DNA from: Ruminococcaceae bacterium UBA1425
GTDB lineage: Bacteria; Bacillota; Clostridia; Oscillospirales; Acutalibacteraceae
NCBI GenBank assembly: GCA_002329365.1
Contig: DCUB01000009.1
Coordinates: 1-37,365 of the forward strand
Reading direction: 5' to 3'
DNA: 37,365 nt
Part shown: one piece after another, positions 8,508-16,854 of the stretch
Position numbering within the stretch: the first letter of the stretch is position 1
How the letters are laid out: each line of letters opens with the position of its first letter
The notes under the pieces: generated by a model
Seen by the model: only the letters and a program-made list of their open reading frames with translations
Told to the model about the DNA's origin: nothing
Databases searched by the model: none
Made by a program: the position numbers and the translations under genes

Positions 8508-9494
8508 ATGGTTGTTGTCAGAACGCCGTTCCGCGTATCGTTTTTCGGGGGCGGAACGGATTACAGGGCTTATTTTGAGGAATACGGCGGAAGCGTCTTG
8601 TCGGCGGCAATCAACAAATATTCGTTTGTCACGCTCCGAAAGCTGCCTCCGTTTTTCGGATATCGCAACAAGTTCACTTATTCGAAAATCGAGTGCTTCA
8701 ACGAGCCCGACGAGTTGAAGCACCCGTTGGTGCGCGAGGCGATGAAGTATCTGCGTGTCGACAGAATTCAGGTAAACTACGACGCCGACCTGCCTGCAAG
8801 GTCGGGCTTAGGTTCAAGCTCGTCATTTGCGGTGGGGCTTTTAAACGCCATACATTTCCTGCGTGGCGAGGAGCTTTCGTCTATGGAGCTGGCGCGCGAG
8901 GCTGTTTACCTTGAGCGCGTGCTTTGCGGCGAGGCGGGAGGCGAGCAGGACCAGGTGGCCGTTGCCGCCGGCGGCATAAACAGAATAGACTTCGCGAAGG
9001 ACAATGTAAGCATATCGCCCGTTATGTTCCGCGAAGGGAACAGGGAAAAGCTCGAAAGCCGGCTTATGCTTGCGTTTACGGGTTTTACTCATTTCGCCGG
9101 TGAAATCTCAAGGGCACAGCAGGATAACATTAAAAACACTCTCCACGTTCTCCACGAAATGAAGAAGCTTGTCGGAGAGGCTGGAAAAATCCTCGCGGAA
9201 GGCTCGGACATAAACGATTTCGGAAGGCTGCTCAACTACACATGGCGCCTGAAACGCTCGCTTTCGGGGAATATCGCAACCGATTATATTGACGAAATAT
9301 ATAAAAAGGCAATTGATGCGGGAGCGCTCGGCGGCAAGCTGCTCGGCGCCGGCGGAGGCGGATTTATGCTTTTCTTCGTCGAGCCGGACAAGCATGAGGC
9401 GGTCAGAAAAAGCCTTGAGGGGCTTAGCTTTGTTCCGTTCAGGCCGGGCGCGGAGGGCACAAAAATACTTTATTCCGACGGCGAAAGATTATAA
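8508..9494 (+). CDS. GHMP-family sugar kinase (heptose-7-phosphate-kinase-like)
   Basis: This 328-residue small-molecule kinase has all three GHMP motifs: RTPFRVSFFGGGTD at 5-18, PARSGLGSSSS at 96-106 (phosphate-binding loop), and LLGAGGGGFML near residue 288. The N-terminal motif resembles D-glycero-D-manno-heptose-7-phosphate kinase (HddA) and fucokinase-type enzymes, so a nucleotide-sugar precursor is the likely substrate. The specific sugar cannot be read from sequence. A GCGGAGGA ribosome site precedes the ATG, 10 bases after the Clp gene's stop. No other heptose or capsule gene is near, so the gene travels with housekeeping genes rather than in a glycan cluster. It ends just before a strong hairpin. 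Confidence 0.82.
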   Translation: MVVVRTPFRVSFFGGGTDYRAYFEEYGGSVLSAAINKYSFVTLRKLPPFFGYRNKFTYSKIECFNEPDELKHPLVREAMKYLRVDRIQVNYDADLPARSGLGSSSSFAVGLLNAIHFLRGEELSSMELAREAVYLERVLCGEAGGEQDQVAVAAGGINRIDFAKDNVSISPVMFREGNREKLESRLMLAFTGFTHFAGEISRAQQDNIKNTLHVLHEMKKLVGEAGKILAEGSDINDFGRLLNYTWRLKRSLSGNIATDYIDEIYKKAIDAGALGGKLLGAGGGGFMLFFVEPDKHEAVRKSLEGLSFVPFRPGAEGTKILYSDGERL

Positions 9495-9520
9495 CAAAAA
9501 TAACAGTATATAAATCAGAA

Positions 9521-9552
9521 AAAAACGGTCGCCCTTTAAGGGGCGACCGTTT
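9521..9552. terminator. Bidirectional intrinsic terminator between convergent genes
   Basis: The arms AAACGGTCGCCC (9523-9534) and GGGCGACCGTTT (9541-9552) form a 12-bp stem with a 6-base loop. An A-run lies before it (U-run for minus-strand RNA) and a T-rich tract after it. It sits between the GHMP kinase and the convergent secreted-protein gene and can serve both. Confidence 0.85.
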
Positions 9553-9566
9553 GCGTTTGATGTTTT

Positions 9567-10583
9567 TTATTTAGCGGCTATATATGCCTTTATGTCTTTA
9601 TATAAATCCGTGATGTCGGTAATGCCCAGCTTGTCTCCGAAGGTTTTGGCTAAGAACGCGCTTGCCTTCGCGGCATATTCGAGAACAGTGAGAACAACGT
9701 CGATTACTGTGCTTTTCTTTCCGAACCACTTAACAAGCAGGTCAATAAACGGGTAGTCCTCACGTAGCTTCAGGAGCTTTTTACCCGAAAGGTCGTAAAC
9801 CGATTCGGCGCAGAAGGTGTTTTCGTAGTTGTAAAAGGATGCGTAGGAAACGGTGATGCGGTACTGCGCGTATTTGTCTATGGCAACCCCGGCGTCGCCG
9901 AAGCTCAGCTCGGCGCAGCCCTTGTTGTCAAGACTCAGCACCGTTGCCTCAGCAACCTTTGTGTAAACCTTTTTGCCGTCCTTTGTTGTTACCAGACTTA
10001 GTATGACGGTGCAGTTGTCGTCGTCATAAAGCTCAAAGACGGGGTCGAAGTAAAGCTTGCCCTTGTAAAGCACGTTTTCCGTGTATTTTGTCGGGAAAAA
10101 GGACTTCATTCCGAGGTCCTTGACGATATAATTATAATTTGCGCCCGAAAGGTCCATGCCCGTAAAAACGTGCCTGTACTCGTTGCAGCCGCGTCCTTCA
10201 TCGGTATAAAACGCGCCCTCGGGTATGACGAGGGTGTATTCGCGCTCGGCACGGAGCTTAACGCCGAATTCGTCGGTGGAAGCGGTGTATACGTCGAAAA
10301 TGTTTATGTCGCCGGTACGCGGCATGCAGTAGGCGACCGGGTCGCCGCTCTCGCCGAGAATCTCTATCCGCACTGTTGAGTTGCAGTTCCGAAACTGAAC
10401 AGAAAACATCACGGCAATAGTATAGCATATAAGATTGTCGGCGTCATAGCTTACCTTGTAGATATCATATACGTAAAGATTGGCAAGCGGGTCGTACCCG
10501 GCAAAAACAGAAACAGAAACCGTTCCGAAAAGCATCAGGAGCGAAAGCAGCAGCGCTGTAAGACCTTTAATTATCTTTTTCAT
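9567..10583 (-). CDS. Secreted protein of unknown function
   Basis: This 338-residue protein starts with a clear signal peptide: MKKIIK, then a hydrophobic core to about residue 24, with a probable cut after VFA at 28. The mature part is rich in Tyr, Asp and beta-strand-like stretches. It ends in an amphipathic helical region (about 270-338) with alternating Val/Leu/Ala and Lys. No catalytic motif, sorting motif, dockerin or lipobox is visible, and I do not recognise the family. A strong promoter and an AAAGGGA ribosome site precede it, so it is probably well expressed as a single gene, ending at the hairpin 9521-9552. Release or loose envelope association is inferred from the signal peptide. 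Confidence 0.7.
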   Translation of the reverse strand: MKKIIKGLTALLLSLLMLFGTVSVSVFAGYDPLANLYVYDIYKVSYDADNLICYTIAVMFSVQFRNCNSTVRIEILGESGDPVAYCMPRTGDINIFDVYTASTDEFGVKLRAEREYTLVIPEGAFYTDEGRGCNEYRHVFTGMDLSGANYNYIVKDLGMKSFFPTKYTENVLYKGKLYFDPVFELYDDDNCTVILSLVTTKDGKKVYTKVAEATVLSLDNKGCAELSFGDAGVAIDKYAQYRITVSYASFYNYENTFCAESVYDLSGKKLLKLREDYPFIDLLVKWFGKKSTVIDVVLTVLEYAAKASAFLAKTFGDKLGITDITDLYKDIKAYIAAK

Positions 10584-10623
10584 TTAATTCATTCCCTTTA
10601 TCAATGTAGAAAGCCGCAAGAAA

Positions 10624-10652
10624 ATGATACCATTGATTGATTATTTAGTCAA
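10624..10652 (-). promoter_or_regulatory. Sigma-A-type promoter for the secreted-protein gene
   Basis: Read on the minus strand, TTGACT (10652-10647) and TATCAT (10629-10624) are separated by exactly 17 bases. The predicted start lies about 35 bases upstream of the ATG at 10583. Both boxes are close to consensus. Confidence 0.8.
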
Positions 10653-10674
10653 CACAATTAATCGTTATGTAAAG

Positions 10675-10701
10675 GCAACACGGCGAATTGCACGGTGTTG
10701 C
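10675..10701 (-). terminator. Weak hairpin downstream of the acyltransferase pseudogene
   Basis: A 7-bp stem, GCAACAC with GTGTTGC, encloses a 13-base loop immediately after the stop at 10707. The following minus-strand sequence (CTTTACATAA) is only moderately U-rich, so termination here is uncertain. Confidence 0.35.
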
Positions 10702-10706
10702 AGAAA

Positions 10707-11710
10707 TTATTTATCCCCGACCGTCCATTTATACAACAGCTTTAAGAGCATGGCGGAAACTACAGTAAGGGCAAGAGTAATGAGTACGTTTAATAGGAAG
10801 GAGGGTGTAAGGCTTATCGTTGCAAGAGTACCTGCCACAAACATGAAGTGGGTAATATAAATATAAAAGGAGTATTCGTCCGCAAGTGAAAAGAATCTGT
10901 CCCCTGCGATTTTTTCGAATAACAGCGGTAATTTCTGACTTATAAAGAAAATCAAAAAATAAATCCAAAAAGCAAACAACGCCTGCGAAATCGGCACAAC
11001 GGCGTTTTCGTACCATGCGCCGATAGGAACACCGCTGCACCTAAGCCTGAACAATAAAGCAGCCGCCGTTAAGACAGTCAGCACCGAAAACCTGAATGAA
11101 GGCATTTTTTTGTCCCAAAAGCATGTGAGCATATAGCCGGCGGCAAAGATAATAAAATAACTTATGTTTACCCCTGTATAAAACAGTGCCGTCTGTGCCG
11201 ACAACATGACAACAAGTATTCCCGCGGCGGCGGCTTTATGAAGCCTGCAAAAAAAAAGTCTTAATCTGCTTAGCAGCGGTACAAGCAGATAACACATCAT
11301 TATAACGGTGAGGAACCATAAATGGTCTGTACCTTTTACGGAAAAAAGTGAATAGTCAAACCTTAAATAAACAAAGCAGATGCCCTGCAGTTTAAAGCGT
11401 ATAAAAGGTATTTAAACGGCTCGGCGGTGTGCGTTACAAAAATAACTCTGTAAACAAAAACAGATGCCATATATATGTACATGGGAATACAAATGCGCTT
11501 TATCCTGCGGTAAAACCACTTCGGATAAGAACCGACTTTTTTTTCGCCGTAAAGAAAGCCGGAGATAAAAAGGAACAAAGTGGTGCCGACATTAAAAACC
11601 TCTGACAAAAAGCGCAGAGATGCTATGTCTGAGTACCCGAAGAAGTGGCATAAGATTATGAACAGCATGCCGAAAGCTCTGGCTGCCGAAACCGTCAGAT
11701 TTCTTTCCAT
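10707..11710 (-). pseudogene. Acyltransferase family 3 membrane protein, interrupted by a single-base frameshift
   Basis: Two minus-strand frames together make one acyltransferase-3 protein of about 334 residues with about ten membrane helices. The first part (11710 to about 11391) begins MERNLTVSAARAFGMLFII and carries the family's early His in LCHFFGY. It then runs into a stop at 11363. The next frame reads in register through LQGICFVYLRFDYSLF and TDHLWFLTVI to the stop at 10707. Adding one C near 11388-11392 (reading AAACCTGC for AAACTGC) restores an uninterrupted protein. The family O-acylates extracellular glycans or lipids. An AGGTG ribosome site precedes the ATG. The break could be a recent real mutation, phase variation or a sequencing error; the coding character on both sides is intact. 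Confidence 0.82.
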
Positions 11711-11832
11711 TTTGCACCTCGAAAACTGTTCTAAAAAACGGCTGCCCCGTCGCCATAATCTTCAGAAGCTTGTGCTGTACAAAGCGAACTGACGAGTGAA
11801 AACGAGACAGCCGGCAATACTTATTTGATTTA

Positions 11833-14800
11833 TTATTCAGCGGGGGCGTAAAGCTCCTTGAGCTTCAGAAGGTGCGCGTACCTGTCGACGGACGTCTTTT
11901 CGGCGAGGTCGAACAGCTCGTTTGCGCGGTCCGGGAAGGAGCGCGTAAGCGACGAATAGCGCGCCTCGTTAAGAATGAAATCGCGGTAGCTCGCCGTTGC
12001 GGGCTTGCTGTCGATGGTGAACGGGTTTTTGCCCTCTGCCTTGAGCGCGGGATTGAAGCGGAACATGTTCCAGTAGCCGCATTCGACTGCCTTCTTCATC
12101 TCGGACTGGCAGTTTGCCATGCCGCCCTTGATGGAATGCATTTCGCAGGGTGCGTAAGCTATTACGATTGACGGACCTTTATAAGCCTCCGCCTCGGTGA
12201 TTGCCTTAATGGTCTGATTCATGTCGGCGCCCATTGCTATCTGCGCAACGTATACATAGCCGTAGCTCATGGCTATCTCGGCAAGGCTCTTCTTGGCTAT
12301 CGCCTTGCCTGCCGCCGCGAACTGTGCCACCTGACCAATCTGCGACGCCTTGGATGCCTGTCCGCCGGTGTTCGAATAAACCTCTGTGTCGAACACCATG
12401 ATGTTTATATCCTCGCCGGAGGCAAGAACATGGTCGACGCCGCCGAAGCCGATGTCATATGCCCAGCCGTCGCCGCCGAATACCCATATGGACTTCTTTG
12501 AAAGGAATTCCTTGCTTTCGAGGATGGCGCGCTCTGCCGAGCAGCAGTCGCAGCTTTCTTTGCAGACGCAGTTCTCAAGCATTTCGACAAGCGCCTTTGT
12601 GGCTTCCGCGTTTGCCTCTCCGTCATTAACCGTTTCAAGGTATTTGTCAACAACAGCCTGCATTTCGGGAGATGAGGAATAATCGAGAGCGCCGACCTTT
12701 GCTATAAGGTCGTTGCGGATTGCGTTCTGACCGAGAAGCATGCCGAAGCCGTGCTCGGCGTTGTCTTCAAACAGCGAGTTTGCCCACGCGGGACCGTGAC
12801 CGTCTTTGTTGACGGTGTAAGGCGACGTCGCCGCCGGACCGCCCCAGATGGACGAACAGCCTGTTGCGTTGGAGATATACATCCTGTCGCCGAAAAGCTG
12901 CGTGACAAGCCGCGCGTAGGAGGTTTCGGCGCAGCCTGCGCATGAGCCTGAGAACTCAAGCAGAGGCTTTTTGAACTGGCTGCCTATGACGGTGTTGTCT
13001 GCAAGCTCCTTCTTCACGCTGACATTCTCGACCATGTAATTAAACACTGCCTGCTGGTCCTCCTGGCTTTCGCGGGGAACCATCATAAGAGAATTTGTCG
13101 GGCAGACACCGGCGCATACGCCGCAGCCCATGCAGTCGAGCGGAGAAACGGAGACATTATATTTGTAGCCCTTGCCCTTACCCTTTTTGTCGACTATTTT
13201 CGCGTTTTCGGGGGCGTTGGCCGCCTCGTCGTCGTTAAGCGCGAACACGCGGATTGTGGCGTGCGGGCAAACATAGGCGCAGCGGTTGCACTGAGCGCAT
13301 GTGTCCTTGTTCCATTCGGGAACCATAACGGCAACGCCGCGCTTTTCATAAGCGGAAGCACCCTGCTCGAAGGTGCCGTCGGCGTGGTCGACAAACGCGG
13401 AAACGGGAAGCGAATCGCCGTCCATAAGGGCGACGGGCTTCATTATGTTGTCAACCATCTTTACAAGCTTGGCGGGACCTTCTTCCGCCGCGGCCTCGGA
13501 ATTGCCGGAGGCGTCGGCCCAGTCGGCGGGAACGTCAATCTTTACAAACGCCGAAACGCCTGCGTCGATTGCCTTGTGGTTCATGTCGACTATATCCTGT
13601 CCCTTTTTGAGGTAGGACTTCGTGGCGGCGTCCTTCATGTAGCCGACAGCCTCGTCGATAGGCATGACGTTGGCGAGAGCGAAGAAGGCTGCCTGGAGAA
13701 TTGTGTTTGTGCGCTTGCCCATGCCGATGTCGGCGGCAAGGTCAATAGCGTTTACCGTGTAAAGCTGTATGTTGTTCTTGGCAATAAAGCGCTTTGCCTC
13801 CGCCGGCATATGCTCGTTAAGCTCGTCGGGAGTCCACTGGCAGTTTATGAGGAACACTCCGCCGGGCTTGACGTCGTTTACCATCTTAAAGCCCTTGAGC
13901 ACATAGGACGGGTTGTGACATGCAACAAAGTCCGCCTTGTTGACATAGTAGGGGCTCTTTATGGGGCTGTCGCCGAAGCGAAGGTGAGAAATTGTGATGC
14001 CGCCGGTCTTTTTGGAGTCGTACTGGAAGTAAGCCTGAACGTATTTGTCGGTGTGGTCGCCGATTATCTTGATGGAGTTTTTGTTTGCGCCGACTGTTCC
14101 GTCGCCGCCGAGACCCCAGAACTTGCACTCTATGGTGCCTGCCGCCGCCGTATTGGGCGAGGGCTTTTCGGGGAGCGACGTGAACGTGACGTCGTCGACA
14201 ATGCCTATGGTAAACTGGTTCTTGGGCTCGTCCTTTGAAAGCTCGTCGTACACCGCGATTACGCTTGAGGGCGGCGTGTCCTTTGAGCCCAAGCCGTAGC
14301 GCCCGCCGACAACCTTAGCGCCCGTTCTGCCCGTTACCGCGAGAGCCGTTACAACGTCGAGGTAAAGAGGCTCGCCGAGCGCGCCGGGCTCCTTTGTTCT
14401 GTCGAGAACGGCAATTTTCTTCGCCGTAGCGGGAATTGCCTCGACAAGCTTTTCAGCCGAGAAGGGACGGTAAAGGCGAACCTTTACAAGGCCGACCTTT
14501 TCGCCCTTTGCGGTAAGATAATCAATGACCTCCTCCGCGACGTCGCAGATTGAACCCATGGCGATGATAACACGCTCCGCGTCGGGCGCGCCGTAGTAAT
14601 TAAAGAGCCGGTAGTCTGTTCCGAGCTTGTCGTTTACCTTGCCCATGTATTTTTCGACAATGGCGGGAATTGCGTTGTAATAGTCGTTGCACGCCTCGCG
14701 GTGCTGGAAGAAGATATCGCCGTTTTCATGCGAGCCGCGCATTACGGGACGCTCGGGGTTGAGAGCGCGCTTGCGGAACGCCGAAACTGCGTCCATATTG

Positions 14801-15384
14801 CACATTTCCTTCAGGTCGTTATAGTCCCAGACCTCGATTTTCTGTATTTCGTGGGATGTGCGGAAGCCGTCGAAAAAGCTGAGGAAGGGAACGCGTACCT
14901 CGATTGCAGCAAGGTGAGCGACGGCGCCGAGGTCCATGACCTCCTGCGTGTTTGTTTCGGCCAGCATGGCGAAGCCTGTCTGACGGCAGGCGTAAACGTC
15001 GGAATGGTCGCCGAAAATGTTAAGCGCGTGTGACGCGACGGTGCGCGCCGAAACGTGGAACACGGCGGGAAGAAGCTCGCCCGCGATTTTGTACATGTTT
15101 GGAATCATCAGCAGAAGACCCTGCGAGGCGGTGTAGGTGGTTGTGAGCGCGCCGCCCGCAAGGGAACCGTGCACGGTGCCTGCCGCGCCTGCCTCGGACT
15201 GCATCTCTGTCACCTTAACGGTTGTTCCGAAGATGTTTTTTTGCCCCGCCGCAGACCACTGGTCGACGTAGTCTGCCATGGGACTTGAAGGTGTAATGGG
15301 ATAAATGCCCGCTACCTCTGTGAACGCGTATGAAACATACGCGGCGGCATTGTTGCCGTCCATGGTCTTTTTCTTTCTTGCCAC
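11833..15384 (-). CDS. nifJ: Pyruvate:ferredoxin (flavodoxin) oxidoreductase
   Basis: This 1183-residue single-chain enzyme oxidatively decarboxylates pyruvate to acetyl-CoA and CO2 and reduces ferredoxin, the central step of clostridial fermentation. The N-terminal domain I motif YPITPSSPMADYVDQW is present. Two 4Fe-4S clusters are held by CAQCNRCAYVCPH (about residue 695) and CMGCGVCAGVCPT (about 745). A third is coordinated by CAGCAETSY (about 815) and later Cys residues. The thiamine-diphosphate site is GGDGWAYDIGFGG (about 972). The start is a GTG at 15384, giving MARKKKTMDGN, which fits the family's N-terminus; a possible AAAGGA site lies about 12 bases upstream. The gene is monocistronic with its own promoter, and no clear hairpin follows. 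Confidence 0.97.
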   Translation of the reverse strand: MARKKKTMDGNNAAAYVSYAFTEVAGIYPITPSSPMADYVDQWSAAGQKNIFGTTVKVTEMQSEAGAAGTVHGSLAGGALTTTYTASQGLLLMIPNMYKIAGELLPAVFHVSARTVASHALNIFGDHSDVYACRQTGFAMLAETNTQEVMDLGAVAHLAAIEVRVPFLSFFDGFRTSHEIQKIEVWDYNDLKEMCNMDAVSAFRKRALNPERPVMRGSHENGDIFFQHREACNDYYNAIPAIVEKYMGKVNDKLGTDYRLFNYYGAPDAERVIIAMGSICDVAEEVIDYLTAKGEKVGLVKVRLYRPFSAEKLVEAIPATAKKIAVLDRTKEPGALGEPLYLDVVTALAVTGRTGAKVVGGRYGLGSKDTPPSSVIAVYDELSKDEPKNQFTIGIVDDVTFTSLPEKPSPNTAAAGTIECKFWGLGGDGTVGANKNSIKIIGDHTDKYVQAYFQYDSKKTGGITISHLRFGDSPIKSPYYVNKADFVACHNPSYVLKGFKMVNDVKPGGVFLINCQWTPDELNEHMPAEAKRFIAKNNIQLYTVNAIDLAADIGMGKRTNTILQAAFFALANVMPIDEAVGYMKDAATKSYLKKGQDIVDMNHKAIDAGVSAFVKIDVPADWADASGNSEAAAEEGPAKLVKMVDNIMKPVALMDGDSLPVSAFVDHADGTFEQGASAYEKRGVAVMVPEWNKDTCAQCNRCAYVCPHATIRVFALNDDEAANAPENAKIVDKKGKGKGYKYNVSVSPLDCMGCGVCAGVCPTNSLMMVPRESQEDQQAVFNYMVENVSVKKELADNTVIGSQFKKPLLEFSGSCAGCAETSYARLVTQLFGDRMYISNATGCSSIWGGPAATSPYTVNKDGHGPAWANSLFEDNAEHGFGMLLGQNAIRNDLIAKVGALDYSSSPEMQAVVDKYLETVNDGEANAEATKALVEMLENCVCKESCDCCSAERAILESKEFLSKKSIWVFGGDGWAYDIGFGGVDHVLASGEDINIMVFDTEVYSNTGGQASKASQIGQVAQFAAAGKAIAKKSLAEIAMSYGYVYVAQIAMGADMNQTIKAITEAEAYKGPSIVIAYAPCEMHSIKGGMANCQSEMKKAVECGYWNMFRFNPALKAEGKNPFTIDSKPATASYRDFILNEARYSSLTRSFPDRANELFDLAEKTSVDRYAHLLKLKELYAPAE

Positions 15385-15450
15385 TTTTTATGTCATTCCT
15401 TTCTGGATAGATGTGCATTATTTTTTTGTGTAACCAACACACCAACAAAC

Positions 15451-15479
15451 ATATTAACACTTTTAATTTTGAATGTAAA
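15451..15479 (-). promoter_or_regulatory. Probable nifJ promoter
   Basis: On the minus strand TTTACA (15479-15474) is followed after 17 bases by TAATAT (15456-15451), in a very AT-rich divergent intergenic region. The predicted leader is about 60 bases. Confidence 0.55.
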
Positions 15480-15495
15480 TAGGATAAAACAGGTT

Positions 15496-15551
15496 TTCAA
15501 CATTATTGAAGAACTTTTTACATTTTAAATGTATTTATTATCTGATAATAA
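15496..15551. repeat. Three adjacent inverted repeats in the nifJ divergent intergenic region
   Basis: Three short inverted repeats lie side by side: TTCAA-n5-TTGAA at 15496-15510, TACATTT-T-AAATGTA at 15519-15533, and TTATTATC-T-GATAATAA at 15535-15551. They sit just upstream of the nifJ -35 box and upstream of the plus-strand gene at 15621. They could be operator sites, for example for a redox regulator, although none matches a consensus I know. AT-rich sequence also produces palindromes by chance. Confidence 0.4.
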
Positions 15552-15620
15552 GATATTTTTGGAAAATATGGCATAGATATTATTCTGAACCTTCATGAAG
15601 GGAATGAAATACATAGCGCG

Positions 15621-16460
15621 ATGTTTGTGGTGTTACAGACAGAGGAGCGAGCCACGGGTTTCCTGCAACGGCTGCGAGAGCATATTTCTCCCGACGAGCC
15701 AGTGCTGACGAAAATCGCCGTCAGAAACGGCGCTCCTTTTTTTATCCTGACGGTAAAAAAGAAAAAGCACGGCGTACAGTGGGAGGATGTTACGTACGCC
15801 GCGGGAAGATGCGCCTCGCGGATAGTAGCTTCAAAAGAACTTGAGCTTCCGGAAAACGGCCCGATAAAACGTTTTGTGCCGGAGTATCTGCCGTTTGTAA
15901 TGCTTTTTACGACGGCTCTCGAGGTTATCAGAAAAAGAGGAATTCCGCCGTCTGACGTCAGTCTGGGGGTTATTGACAGACGGGGAATTCTGAATCATAT
16001 AATAGACAAAGCGGCCGTGCGTGCAAGCGTTTTAAAGGTGGTGACAGACAGAACGGAGAGGTACGGGCAGGCTTCCGAAAAGCTGATGGACGAATGCGGT
16101 GCGTCGCTCATATACGGCACGGAGGAGGAGCTTTTGAGTGGCTGCAACGTAATAATATGTAACGACAGGCTTGATGCGAAAAACGCCGGCGCCGCGGTTT
16201 TCTCGGTTTTTGACAGCGGCGTTATGCAGGACACGGACAGGAGCTTCACGGCGGGTAATGCCGAGCTGCCGAAGGAATATGCCTCTGTTATTCCCGCCGG
16301 CATTGACCACATGGTTTTTGCTTCGGCTCTTTACGAGCTTTGCGGCGTACGCCGCCTTGAAAATACGACATACGGCACGCTGTACTGCGGAAAAACGGAA
16401 GTGGGGCTTTATACGGCCGCGCGAAAGCTCGGCGAATTGATAAATACATCAGTCAGATAG
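15621..16460 (+). CDS. Conserved-looking protein of unknown function with a possible Rossmann-like core
   Basis: This 279-residue soluble protein has no signal peptide or membrane helix. Its centre (about 110-190) alternates beta and alpha stretches: VSLGVIDRRG, ASVLKVVTDR, an Asp/Glu-rich helix, GASLIYG, then CNVIICND. This pattern resembles a nucleotide-binding or Rossmann-like fold, but there is no canonical glycine loop. The C-terminal part contains IPAGIDHMVFASALYELCGV. I do not recognise the family. Codon usage and length argue for a real gene. The ATG at 15621 has only a distant ribosome site (AAGGGA about 17 bases upstream), so the start is uncertain. It is divergent from nifJ and its 3' end overlaps the convergent small gene by 8 bases. 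Confidence 0.6.
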   Translation: MFVVLQTEERATGFLQRLREHISPDEPVLTKIAVRNGAPFFILTVKKKKHGVQWEDVTYAAGRCASRIVASKELELPENGPIKRFVPEYLPFVMLFTTALEVIRKRGIPPSDVSLGVIDRRGILNHIIDKAAVRASVLKVVTDRTERYGQASEKLMDECGASLIYGTEEELLSGCNVIICNDRLDAKNAGAAVFSVFDSGVMQDTDRSFTAGNAELPKEYASVIPAGIDHMVFASALYELCGVRRLENTTYGTLYCGKTEVGLYTAARKLGELINTSVR

Positions 16461-16671
16461 CGGCCTGTTGCTGCCGATGGCATTTTTCCGACAGCTCGCT
16501 CCATTTTTCGTCGGTCATAACAGGAATTTCGGCAACCGGGATATTGCCAATGTCTGAGTTGATATACCCGGTTACTTTAAAGGCTTGTCCGCCTATGGTG
16601 CAGACATCGTTATCGCCTGCCGGAAGCATATCTTCGGCCCTCAGTTTTTTCCGTAATAGTGTATCTTCCAT
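16453..16671 (-). CDS. Small protein of unknown function (72 residues)
   Basis: This small ORF has strong expression signals: an extended -10 promoter upstream and an AAAGGA ribosome site 8 bases before the ATG at 16671. The product is soluble and acidic-leaning, with two Cys and a central beta-like segment (DNDVCTIGGQAFKVTGYIN), ending in MTDEKWSELSEKC. No family is recognised. It is convergent with, and overlaps by 8 bases, the plus-strand gene at 15621. It lies just downstream of the asnB terminator and so is an independent unit. The signals support a real gene more strongly than its length does. Confidence 0.55.
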   Translation of the reverse strand: MEDTLLRKKLRAEDMLPAGDNDVCTIGGQAFKVTGYINSDIGNIPVAEIPVMTDEKWSELSEKCHRQQQAAI

Positions 16672-16708
16672 AATTCATGTCCTTTCTATATATTGTGTGT
16701 CTGTTTTT

Positions 16709-16737
16709 ATTATAGCACCAGATAAATGAAAAGCATG
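16709..16737 (-). promoter_or_regulatory. Extended -10 promoter for the 72-codon gene
   Basis: On the minus strand a perfect TATAAT (16714-16709) is preceded by TGC, the extended -10 form. The -35 position (CATGCT) is poor, which extended -10 promoters tolerate. The start codon follows about 38 bases downstream of the -10. Confidence 0.65.
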
Positions 16738-16754
16738 TCGATTGCAGTCGCGAC

Positions 16755-16798
16755 AAAAAATAAAAAGCCGCATCCGCTTCTGTTTGAACGGATACGGC
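16755..16798 (-). terminator. Intrinsic terminator after asnB
   Basis: Read on the minus strand, AGCCG-T-ATCCG pairs with CGGAT-G-CGGCT across a 12-base loop, and is followed by TTTTTATTTTTT. It lies about 57 bases after the asnB stop and closes the D-Asp gene set. Confidence 0.85.
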
Positions 16799-16854
16799 TG
16801 AATTATGGCAATACAGCACAAAAAAATCCAAGAAGTGTTGCCGTTAGTTTAAAA

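Noticed and set aside
13261..14238. 325-codon plus-strand frame inside nifJ
   Set aside because: It is antisense to well-conserved nifJ codons, has no ribosome site and no recognisable protein features. Long antisense frames are expected from this codon usage.
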